NCBI RefSeq assembly: GCF_015751785.1 | Contig: NZ_JADOTY010000001.1 | Span: forward strand, 6,262,001 to 6,326,000 | Direction: 5' to 3' | Origin: Micromonospora vinacea | GTDB taxonomy: Bacteria > Actinomycetota > Actinomycetes > Mycobacteriales > Micromonosporaceae | DNA length: 64,000 bases | Shown: positions 1-7,394 of the stretch, piece after piece | Position numbering within the stretch: the first letter of the stretch is position 1 | Layout of the letters: every line of letters starts with the position of its first letter | Notes under the pieces: generated by a model | Databases searched by the model: none | Told to the model about the DNA's origin: nothing | The model's input: only the letters and a program-made list of their open reading frames with translations | Made by a program: the position numbers and the translations under genes

Positions 1-1690
1 GCTCGACGAGTACCGGCTCAAGGTGCTGCGGGCCAGCAGCCGCAACACCGTGTACCCGTACGAGCTGACCGGCCGGCTCGGCGATTTCGTCGAGCACGAC
101 CTCGACGACGACCACGTGTTGGTACCGGTGGACCGGCCGAAGGGGCGCAACAGCGCCGCCATCGTCGCCGGAGTGGTCACCACGCCGACCGAGCGCTACC
201 CCCAGGGCGTCACCCGGGTGGTGCTGCTCGGCGACCCGACGAAGTCGCTGGGCGCCCTGTCGGAGCCGGAGTGCCGGCGCGTGATCGCCGCACTGGACCT
301 GGCCGAGCGGATGCAGGTGCCGCTGGAGTGGTGGGCGCTGTCCGCCGGGGCCCGGATCTCGATGAGCTCCGGTACGGAGAACATGGACTGGGTGGCCGCC
401 GCGCTCAAGCGGATCGTCGAGTTCACCCAGGCCGGCGGTGAGATCAACATCGTGGTCGCGGGCATCAACGTCGGCGCGCAGCCGTACTGGAACGCCGAGG
501 CGACGATGCTCATGCACACCAAGGGCATCCTGGTGATGACGCCCGACTCGGCGATGGTGCTCACCGGCAAGCAGTCGCTCGACTTCTCCGGTGGCGTGTC
601 GGCTGAGGACAACTTCGGCATCGGCGGCTACGACCGCGTGATGGGGCCGAACGGGCAGGCGCAGTACTGGGCGCCGAACCTGACGGCCGCGCGGGACGTG
701 GTGATGGCGCACTACGACCACACGTACGTCGCGCCCGGCGAGGACGCGCCCCGACGGGCGGTCACCACCGACCCGGCCGACCGCGACATCTCCGCCTTCC
801 CGCACGACGTGGCGGGCAGCGCCTTCGCCACCGTCGGTGAGATCTTCTCCGTCGAGTCCAACCCGGACCGCAAGAAGCCCTTCGACATCCGTACGGTGAT
901 GCGGGCCCTCTCCGACCAGGATCACCCGGTGCTGGAGCGCTGGGCCGGCATGGCGGACGCGGACACCGCCGTCGTGCAGGACGTCCACCTCGGCGGCATC
1001 CCGGTCTGCCTGCTCGGCATCGAGTCCCGGTCGGTGCCGCGGCACGGCTTCCCGCCCACCGACGGTCCGGACACCTACACGGCGGGCACGCTGTTCCCCC
1101 GCTCGTCGAAGAAGGCCGCGCGGGCGATCAACGCGGCCAGCGGCAACCGGCCGCTCGTCGTGCTGGCGAACCTGTCCGGCTTCGACGGCTCACCGGAGTC
1201 GATGCGCAAGCTGCAACTGGAGTACGGCGCCGAGATCGGCCGGGCGATCGTGAACTTCCGGGGACCCATCGTCTTCTGCGTGATCTCGCGCTACCACGGC
1301 GGCGCGTTCGTGGTGTTCTCGAAGGCGCTGAACCCGAACATGACGGTGCTGGCGCTGGAGGGCTCGTTCGCCTCGGTGCTCGGTGGCGCACCCGCCGCCG
1401 CTGTGGTGTTCTCCGCCGACGTCAACTCCCGTACCGCGGCCGACCCGCGGGTGCGCGACCTGGAGACCCGCACCGCCGCCTCGGCTGGCACCGAACGCGC
1501 CGCGCTGACCGCGGAGCTCGACGAGCTGCGCTCGTCGGTACGCGCGGAGAAACTCAGCGAGGTGGCCTCGGAGTTCGACCGGGTGCACAACATCCACCGC
1601 GCCGTCGAGGTCGGCTCGGTGGACGCCGTCATCCGCGCCGCCGAGCTGCGTCCGCGCATCGTCGAGGCCATCGAAGCCCACCTGGGATAA
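1..1690 (+). CDS. Acyl-CoA carboxylase, carboxyltransferase part (5'-truncated by window edge)
   Basis: The reading frame is open to the left edge: codons before the first internal GTG at 23 read LDEYRLK and continue smoothly, so the true start lies outside the window. The visible 560 or so residues are a carboxyltransferase of the type found in large multidomain acetyl/propionyl-CoA carboxylases. Seen are the N-lobe (residues about 40-240 from the GTG, with VVTTPTERYPQGVTRVVLLG and EDNFGIGGYDRVMGPNGQ) and the C-lobe with the acyl-CoA/carboxybiotin site region (SRYHGGAFVVFSKALN, then the glycine-rich SVLGGAPAAAVVF). In the family this half moves carboxyl from biotin to acyl-CoA. By analogy, the missing 5' part probably encodes biotin carboxylase and the biotin carrier in the same polypeptide (inference). 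A strong hairpin follows the stop. Confidence 0.85.
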   Translation, partial: LDEYRLKVLRASSRNTVYPYELTGRLGDFVEHDLDDDHVLVPVDRPKGRNSAAIVAGVVTTPTERYPQGVTRVVLLGDPTKSLGALSEPECRRVIAALDLAERMQVPLEWWALSAGARISMSSGTENMDWVAAALKRIVEFTQAGGEINIVVAGINVGAQPYWNAEATMLMHTKGILVMTPDSAMVLTGKQSLDFSGGVSAEDNFGIGGYDRVMGPNGQAQYWAPNLTAARDVVMAHYDHTYVAPGEDAPRRAVTTDPADRDISAFPHDVAGSAFATVGEIFSVESNPDRKKPFDIRTVMRALSDQDHPVLERWAGMADADTAVVQDVHLGGIPVCLLGIESRSVPRHGFPPTDGPDTYTAGTLFPRSSKKAARAINAASGNRPLVVLANLSGFDGSPESMRKLQLEYGAEIGRAIVNFRGPIVFCVISRYHGGAFVVFSKALNPNMTVLALEGSFASVLGGAPAAAVVFSADVNSRTAADPRVRDLETRTAASAGTERAALTAELDELRSSVRAEKLSEVASEFDRVHNIHRAVEVGSVDAVIRAAELRPRIVEAIEAHLG

Positions 1691-1696
1691 CGCGAC

Positions 1697-1762
1697 GAGA
1701 CGGGCGGGGCAGTGCTCGGATCCTGAGAAGCGAGGAACCGGGCACCGCCCCGCCCCGGTCTC
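1697..1762. terminator. Bidirectional hairpin between convergent genes
   Basis: The sequence GGGCGGGGC at 1702-1710 pairs with GCCCCGCCC at 1747-1755, and the flanking GAGAC at 1697-1701 pairs with GTCTC at 1758-1762 across a two-base bulge. It sits between the carboxyltransferase stop and the end of the convergent MFS gene, whose last codons it overlaps. There is no T-run, as is common for actinobacterial terminators. Confidence 0.5.
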
Positions 1763-3134
1763 ATCCGGTGGTATCGGCGGGGCGCGCGACAGCGAACACG
1801 AACCAGGCGATGGTGCAGACCGCGGCCGAGATCAGCAGAGCCCACCCCGTGCCGGCGGCGGCAGCAGCGCCCATGACGACGACACCCAGGGTCGCACCGA
1901 CTTGCCGCACGGCGTTGAGCAGGCCGCCCACGGCACCGGCCGTGCCCGCCGGGGCGGCGCCGACGAGGGCCGCGACCAGCGCCGGCAGGGCGTAGGAGAC
2001 ACCGAAGCCGGTCATCAGGAGGCCGACCGCGAGCCACTGGTAGCCGCCGTCGGCGAAGACCACCCCGGCGAGCGCCGCGCCTCCGGCGGTCAGCAGGGCC
2101 AGACCGGCCAGGATCGGTCGGCGCGGACCCACCCGTGCCACGATCCGGCCGGTGATCGGCGGATTGACCGCGAAGGGCACCGTCAGCGGCAGGAACGCCA
2201 GCCCGGTCTGCAGCGGGTTCAAATGCCGCTGCTGCTGCAGCAGCAGCGGCAGCACGAACAGGGCCCCCGTCAGTGCGAAGTTCACCGCCGCAGCGGCCAG
2301 CAGCCCGGCCCGCACCCGGCTGGACCGCAGCAGCGCCCGGTTCAGGACCGGCGCCCGGCTGTGGCGCTCCAGGCCGAAGAAGACCAGCATCGAGACTCCG
2401 CACCCCACCGAGGACCACACGGCGTGGGCCCACGCCTGCGAACCGGCAGCGATCAACGCGTCCGTAACGAGAGCCAGCACGGCAACGGCCGCCAACTGGG
2501 CGGGCCAGTCGATCCGGCGGTAACCGCGCGGGCAGGTCACCGCCGGGCCGTACGTCAGCGCCAGCACCGCCAGGCCGATGGGCACGTTGACCAGGAAAAT
2601 CGACCGCCACCCGGCCGCGCCGACCAGTGCGCCGCCGGCGATCGGACCGGCTGCCACGGCCGCACCGCTGATCGCGGCCCACGCCGAGACCGCTCGCGCC
2701 CGCGCCGCCGGTTCCGGGTAGAGCTGGGCGATCATCGCCATCGAGGCTGGCACGCACAGCGCCGCGGCGACCCCCGAGATCGCGCGCAGGAGGACCAGGG
2801 CCCACAGCCCCGGGGCGAACGCGCTGAGCAGTGACGCGAGTGTGAAGACCGCTATGCCGGCCCGGAAGAGCCGCTCGGCACCGAAACGGTCCGCCGCCGC
2901 TCCCGCCGACAGCAGCAGCGCGGCGAACGCCACTGTGTAGCCGACGGTCGCCCACTGCAACCCGGCCATTGTGGTGTCGAGTGACGATGCCAGAGCAGGC
3001 TCGGCGACCGACAGCACCGTCATGTCCAGCAGCACCATGAAGTAGCCCAGCGAAATGCCGGTCAGGGCGGTGGAGTGCCTCCGCCGCTGCCGAAGATCCG
3101 CACGTGCTGGTGCGGACGATCTCAAAAGGGTCAT
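1761..3134 (-). CDS. MFS drug exporter, DHA2 (EmrB/QacA-like)
   Basis: A 457-residue polytopic membrane protein of the 14-helix major facilitator type. Near the N-terminus GYFMVLLDMTVLSVAEPAL is the typical TM1 signature with the acidic residue of proton-driven multidrug exporters. SAGAAADRFGAERLFRAG fits the loop 2-3 motif A, and RAISGVAAALCVPASMAMI fits helix 5 of DHA2 carriers. The frame is open upstream to 3266, but ATG 3134 is chosen because the residues before it are not carrier-like and GGGGAG lies about 11 bases upstream. The gene is divergent from a LysR gene with a perfect palindrome between them, so LysR control is likely (inference). The substrate cannot be told from sequence. Confidence 0.85.
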   Translation of the reverse strand: MTLLRSSAPARADLRQRRRHSTALTGISLGYFMVLLDMTVLSVAEPALASSLDTTMAGLQWATVGYTVAFAALLLSAGAAADRFGAERLFRAGIAVFTLASLLSAFAPGLWALVLLRAISGVAAALCVPASMAMIAQLYPEPAARARAVSAWAAISGAAVAAGPIAGGALVGAAGWRSIFLVNVPIGLAVLALTYGPAVTCPRGYRRIDWPAQLAAVAVLALVTDALIAAGSQAWAHAVWSSVGCGVSMLVFFGLERHSRAPVLNRALLRSSRVRAGLLAAAAVNFALTGALFVLPLLLQQQRHLNPLQTGLAFLPLTVPFAVNPPITGRIVARVGPRRPILAGLALLTAGGAALAGVVFADGGYQWLAVGLLMTGFGVSYALPALVAALVGAAPAGTAGAVGGLLNAVRQVGATLGVVVMGAAAAAGTGWALLISAAVCTIAWFVFAVARPADTTG

Positions 3135-3225
3135 GACTGGCGAAGCTCCCCGAAGACGACTGTGGAAGGACGCCACCACTGTGCGTTTCGGCAGACCAGC
3201 GGCTCCACCGCCGTAGCCGAACGAC

Positions 3226-3246
3226 GCGTTCGGAATTTCCGAACGC
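3226..3246. promoter_or_regulatory. Perfect 10-bp-arm palindrome, LysR operator candidate
   Basis: The arms GCGTTCGGAA (3226-3235) and TTCCGAACGC (3237-3246) are exact inverted copies around one base. The site lies 20 bases upstream of the LysR start and 91 bases upstream of the divergent MFS start. Its place and symmetry fit autoregulation plus control of the exporter. Confidence 0.6.
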
Positions 3247-3266
3247 TCCGGGCGGTTGCTGAGCAC

Positions 3267-4148
3267 GTGGAGTTACGCCAACTCAGCACCTTCGAAGCCG
3301 TCGTCCGCTACCGAACCGTGACCGATGCCGCGGTCGCGCTCGGCTTCGCCCCCTCGTCCGTCTCCCAGCAGATCCGGACTCTGGAAGAAGCACTCGGCGT
3401 GGCCCTGTTCGTGCGCGGTCCCAAGGGAATGCGGCTGACCCCCGCCGGAGAACGGTTGCAGGGATGGGCACGGGCGCTGCTCGACCAGGCCGAGCAGGCC
3501 ACCCGCGACGTCAGACGCGAACGGCGCCAGCTCCGGCTCGGTGCGCTGGAAACCCTCGCCGGCTCCTACCTGCCTGCGGTGATCACCCGATTTGCCGAAC
3601 GTCGACCGGACATCGACCTCGAGATCCACACCGAACGCGCCCGCGACGGTCTCCTCGCCGATGTGATCAAGGGACGACTCGAGGCCGCCCTGCTGCTGGA
3701 TTCCGGCGACGATGTCGGCGGACTCGGGTTCCCGGCCCCCGCCGAACCGCTCACCTTCATCGACCTCGACCCGGTCCCCCTCGCCCTGGTATCCGCGCCC
3801 GGGCACCCGCTCGCGGCCCGTGCCGCGCTGACCCCCGATGACCTCACGCACGAGCGGCTCCTGGTCAACGTGCCGGAGTGTTCGTTCTGGATGGCCGGAG
3901 ACAGGATCCTCGGCTCCGGGCCTCAGCGGATCAGAGCCGGAGGAGTCCCGGTGATGCGCGCGTGGGCCGAGCACGGGCTCGGAATCTCGCTGCTACCCCG
4001 CTTCGCGGTCGCCGACAGCCTCCGCTCCGGCACCCTGGTCCAACTCGACCTTCCCCTCCCGGATCTCTGCCTGCGGCTGATCTGGCGAGAAGACCAGGAG
4101 GCGTTGCCTGGCATGCGGGACATCCTGTATGCAGCAGCCCGGCCCTGA
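3267..4148 (+). CDS. LysR-family transcriptional regulator
   Basis: A 293-residue protein, the normal LysR length. The N-terminal winged helix-turn-helix is plain: LSTFEAVVRYRTVTDAAVAL, then APSSVSQQIRTLEEALGVALF and LTPAGERL. The rest is a periplasmic-binding-protein-like effector domain, beginning about residue 85 (LRLGALETLAGSYLPAVI). The start chosen is GTG 3267, giving VELRQLSTF, the standard LysR N-terminus; the frame is open further upstream but not LysR-like. It probably regulates the divergent MFS exporter. The effector is unknown. Its stop lies next to the end of the convergent lyase gene, with only one base between. Confidence 0.85.
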   Translation: MELRQLSTFEAVVRYRTVTDAAVALGFAPSSVSQQIRTLEEALGVALFVRGPKGMRLTPAGERLQGWARALLDQAEQATRDVRRERRQLRLGALETLAGSYLPAVITRFAERRPDIDLEIHTERARDGLLADVIKGRLEAALLLDSGDDVGGLGFPAPAEPLTFIDLDPVPLALVSAPGHPLAARAALTPDDLTHERLLVNVPECSFWMAGDRILGSGPQRIRAGGVPVMRAWAEHGLGISLLPRFAVADSLRSGTLVQLDLPLPDLCLRLIWREDQEALPGMRDILYAAARP

Positions 4149-4149
4149 C

Positions 4150-5226
4150 TCAGGTGGCGCGCCGCAGCAGCTCATGGAGGAACGTGACGACCTCGTCGGG
4201 GGCGAGGTCCATGGCGTTCTCACCGACGCTGACCTCGAACGAACACCGGTCCGGATCTGGGGCGGACCGGACCCGGCCGAACAACTCCACCCCGTCGGCG
4301 GCGAGCAGGGCGTCGGCGGCCCGCATCGCGGCGTCCGGGCCGATCGGGAGGTGGACGTGGAAGATCGGCGTCTGCGGTGGGTCCGGAAACGCGCGGGCCA
4401 CCCCGTCGGCGTTGATGGCCGCCGCGATCGCCACCCCGTGCTCCCGGTGTGCCGGCAGCCGGGACAGCACTGTGTCCAGGCCGTGCAGTGCGGTGAGCGC
4501 CAGCGGCCACGCGTCGTAGACGTCGCCGCCGAGCCGGCGGCGCCACACCCGTGCCTCGGCCATCAGTGCGGCGTCTCCGGCGAGCGCGGCACCACCGACG
4601 CCCTGTAGTCCCTTGTAGAACGAGACGTACGCGGTGTCGAACAGCGCGACGATCTCGGCGAACGGCCGCTGGTAGTACGTCTGGGCCTCCCACAGGCGGG
4701 CGCCGTCGAGGTGGACGGCGGCGCCACGCTCACGCATCGCCGTGGTCTGCGCGACGAGGTCGTCCCACTCCGGCAGCACTCCCCCGATGTCCCGTTGCGG
4801 CAGCTCCCAGACCGCCGCCGCGAGCGGTTCGGCGACGGCGGCGAGATCGGCAAGGGTGATCAGCCGGTGGCGGTCGCCGACGGGCTGGAACCGCAGCCCG
4901 TGCACGACGGCGTACCCCTGCTGCTCCCAGACCTCCAGGTGACACTGCGGATGGGCGGCGAAGGCCCGCCGGCCACGGCGGTCGGCGTGGATGCGCACTG
5001 CCACCTGCTGCGCCATCGTCCCGGACGGGAAGAACAGGGCTTCGTCAGTGCCGAGCAGGGATGCCACGCGCCGTTCGAGGGTGGCCACCGGTCCGTCCGG
5101 GCCGTTCGGCGGCGTGGCCGGGTCGACCTGGGCCAGCATCGACCGCAGCAGGTCGTGCGGTCGGCGGCGCAGCTCGGAGTGCAGAAACAGGGAACGCCGC
5201 ACACTCATTGCGGCTACTTGTTTCAT
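4150..5226 (-). CDS. Threonine aldolase / beta-eliminating lyase family protein
   Basis: A 358-residue PLP fold-type I enzyme similar to low-specificity threonine aldolases, which cleave threonine or allo-threonine to glycine and acetaldehyde. The PLP phosphate loop region FFPSGTMAQQVAV, the cofactor aspartate in HLDGARLWEA and the Schiff-base lysine in YVSFYKGLQGVGGAAL are all visible. ATG 5226 (MKQVAAMSVRR) and ATG 5208 are both possible; AGGT just upstream mildly favours 5226. Family length is about 340-360. The C-terminus FHVHLPIGPDAA fits the small domain. The exact substrate is inferred only at family level. The decayed IS110 element lies in its 5' flank. Confidence 0.75.
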   Translation of the reverse strand: MKQVAAMSVRRSLFLHSELRRRPHDLLRSMLAQVDPATPPNGPDGPVATLERRVASLLGTDEALFFPSGTMAQQVAVRIHADRRGRRAFAAHPQCHLEVWEQQGYAVVHGLRFQPVGDRHRLITLADLAAVAEPLAAAVWELPQRDIGGVLPEWDDLVAQTTAMRERGAAVHLDGARLWEAQTYYQRPFAEIVALFDTAYVSFYKGLQGVGGAALAGDAALMAEARVWRRRLGGDVYDAWPLALTALHGLDTVLSRLPAHREHGVAIAAAINADGVARAFPDPPQTPIFHVHLPIGPDAAMRAADALLAADGVELFGRVRSAPDPDRCSFEVSVGENAMDLAPDEVVTFLHELLRRAT

Positions 5227-5299
5227 TGACCTGCGACCGTGGCCCGGCCAGGCTTCGGTCGAGGCGCCCGGGCTGTCGCTCTCATTGCGGCTGCCCACG

Positions 5300-6640
5300 C
5301 TGGTCGTGTGGCTCTCATTTGGCCTGCGCGGCCCGGGCGCCGCCCCAGGGCGGGGAGAGGCTCAAGAGGGGTTTGCTCGGCTCGAAGTAGCGTTGCCCTC
5401 CCGGCTCGACAACCCAAGCGGATCGAGCATCGGAGAGCGCGGTGAGTGGCATGTCAGATCGTGTGGTCATCGGGATGGACCCGCACAAACGCTCCGCCAC
5501 GATCGAGGTCATGACCAGCGACGAGACCATCGTCGGCGGCGGCCGGTTCGACACCGGCCGGGACGGCTATGCGGCGATGACAAAGTACGCCAAGCAGTGG
5601 CCGAACCGGGTCTGGGCGATCGAGGGCTGCCAGGGCATCGGCCGGCACATCGCCAACCGGCTACTCGCCGACGGCGAACAGGTCGTCGACGTCCCGCCGA
5701 AGCTGTCCGCCAGGGCGCGGGTGTTCGCCACCGGCCAAGGCCGCAAGACCGACGCACCGACGCTCACTCCATCGCGCTGGTCGGCACCCGCATGGCCGGA
5801 CTGCGCCCAGTGGTCAACGACGAACAGCTCGCCCTGCTGCGGATCCTGATCGACAGGCGCCGTTCCCTCGGTGTCGACCACACCCGAATAGTCTCCCAGC
5901 TGCACCAACTGCTGCTGGAACTGATTCCCGGTGGGGCGAAGAAGAGCCTGTCCGCCGCCCAGGCCAAGGCACTGCTGGCCAAGGTCCGACCCCGCGACAC
6001 GGTCGGCAAAGCCCGACGCCGGGTCGCCGCGGAGCTGATCAGCGACCTCGAACGGGTCTACCAACGCACCAAGGACGCCGACAAGGAACTGAAAGAACTC
6101 GTCGCCTCCACCGGCACCACCCTCATGGACCTGCACGGCATCGGACCATCCGGCGCCGCCCGGCTCCTGGTCGAGGTCGGAGACATCACCCGGTTCCCGA
6201 ACCGGGCCCACTTCGCCTCCTGGAACGGCACCGCCCCCATCGACGCATCCTCCGGCGAGCAGGTGCGACACCGGCTCTCCCGCGCCGGAAACCGGCAGAT
6301 CAACCGAGTGCTGCACATCATGGCCACCGTCCAGCTCCGCAACCCCACCGAAGGACGCGCCTACTTCGACCGCAAGAAAGCCTCCGGCAAGACGTCAATG
6401 GAAGCGTTGCGCGCGCTGAAACGACGCCTGTCCGACATCGTCTACCGGTTCATGATCAACGACGCCGTGGCCGCCACGGCAGCGGGCCCGGGAGGACAAC
6501 GGGGAACGACCACTGACTCCAGCGTGACCAGCTCGCATCCCCAAGCCGGCTCTTCGGAGAAGTCACTTCCCGGACCCGCCAAGACCCAGCTTAGAACTCC
6601 GCTCCCAGCGTTGTCTTGACACAGAGGGGAGCCAGTATCC
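5300..6640 (+). mobile_element. IS110-family insertion sequence (decayed, ends not resolved)
   Basis: A single transposase frame of IS110 type occupies 5442-6619. The left non-coding part (from somewhere after 5226 to 5441) and the right part (6620 to about 6640, CACAGAGGGGAGCC) are the only room for the ends. IS110 elements lack long terminal inverted repeats and make no clear target duplication, so the borders here are estimates. The left flank holds a GC hairpin (CCGCCC-CA-GGGCGG, near 5339-5352) in the place where IS110-group elements encode their bridge RNA. The right end lies within about 25 bases of the sigC stop codon. Confidence 0.6.
5442..6619 (+). pseudogene. IS110-family transposase, frameshifted
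   Basis: The first 105 or so residues (5442-5755; ATG at 5451, MSDRVVIGMDPHKRSATIEV) carry the RuvC-like domain with Asp in GMDPHK and Glu in AIEGCQGIG, then GRKTDA. The frame is then lost. The next frame (+2, from 5756) continues exactly where it should with TDAHSIALVG and runs to 6619 through the C-terminal IS116/IS110/IS902 domain (LHGIGPSGAARLLVEVGDI, DASSGEQVRHRLSRAGNRQI). One base is missing at 5755/5756 between GAC-GC and ACC-GAC. The break falls inside the DEDD active-site motif, so the protein should be inactive unless rescued by frameshifting, which is not known for this family. Confidence 0.85.
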
Positions 6641-6644
6641 ACCG

Positions 6645-7223
6645 TCAGCCGGTTCGTCGCTTGCGGCTAGGGTCGGTGTCGGCCTGCCAGGCGGCGACGA
6701 GATCCTCGCGCGCCCGGGCGACCCGGGAACGGATGGTGCCGACGGGGCACTGGCAGACGTCCGCCGCCTCGGCGTAGGACAGGCCGAGGACCTGGGTGGC
6801 GACGAACGCCTCGCGGCGCTCCCGGGTCAGGCCGGCGATCATCTGGTGCAGGGTCACGCCCTCGTCGGCGCCGGCGGTGATCGCACCCGCGGCCTCGGCC
6901 GCCGCCTGCCAGTCCGGCACCGACGCCATCCTCGGGCGGGCCACCGCCGTCCGGACGTGGTCCACGGCAACGCGGCGGGCGATCGTGAACACCCAGGTAC
7001 GGGCGGACGAGCGGCCGGCGAAGCCGGGGAGGTTGCGAATTGCCCGCAGGAACGTCTCCTGGGTCAGGTCGTCGGCCTCCCCCGGCCCGGCCAGGTGCGA
7101 CAGGAACCGCCAGACCTGGTCCTGTAGTGCCCGGACGAACGCCGTGGCGGCCTGCCGGTCACCCTGGCCCGCCTCCCGCGCCCACCGGGTCACCTGGTCG
7201 TCGTCAGCGACGCCGTTCCGCAC
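6645..7223 (-). CDS. sigC: ECF RNA polymerase sigma factor, SigC type
   Basis: A protein of about 192 residues from the GTG at 7223; the frame is open to 7301 with an ATG at 7259, but 7223 gives the usual SigC length. Region 2 reads QDQVWRFLSHLA then EADDLTQETFLRAIRNLP. Region 4 reads LGLSYAEAADVCQCPVGTIRSRVARARE, a helix-turn-helix almost identical in pattern to mycobacterial SigC (CxCPVGTIRSRVARAR). SigC proteins bind core RNA polymerase and direct it to a small regulon. No anti-sigma gene adjoins it, in keeping with SigC proteins elsewhere. Its 3' end lies directly against the IS110 element but looks complete. Confidence 0.85.
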   Translation of the reverse strand: MRNGVADDDQVTRWAREAGQGDRQAATAFVRALQDQVWRFLSHLAGPGEADDLTQETFLRAIRNLPGFAGRSSARTWVFTIARRVAVDHVRTAVARPRMASVPDWQAAAEAAGAITAGADEGVTLHQMIAGLTRERREAFVATQVLGLSYAEAADVCQCPVGTIRSRVARAREDLVAAWQADTDPSRKRRTG

Positions 7224-7394
7224 AGACCACCGTCCTGTGTGCCACGGGCGCTCCTTCATGCCGAGATGCCGTCGTCGGAACGCCGCCGGTCGGCCGCGCA
7301 CTCTGGTGGTCGCCGGCCGGTCCGGAAAAGTTCCCGGGGTTCCCCCGTTCGACTGATCTCGCGGATGTCCGAGGTGACGGGAACCGGGGTCCGT

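Noticed and set aside
2221..2250. Short CAG/CTG-like triplet run inside the MFS gene
   Set aside because: It encodes a glutamine run (LLLQQQRHL) in a membrane carrier loop and is only a few units long; no sign of a functional repeat.
1291..2955. A 554-codon minus-strand frame spanning the carboxyltransferase end and the MFS gene
   Set aside because: It crosses two genes with clear family features and is arginine- and glycine-rich without domain content.
4991..5441. N-terminal extension of the second transposase frame through the lyase gene
   Set aside because: Residues before 5756 in that frame are not IS110-like and overlap the lyase gene on the other strand; the proper N-terminus is in the frame starting at 5442.
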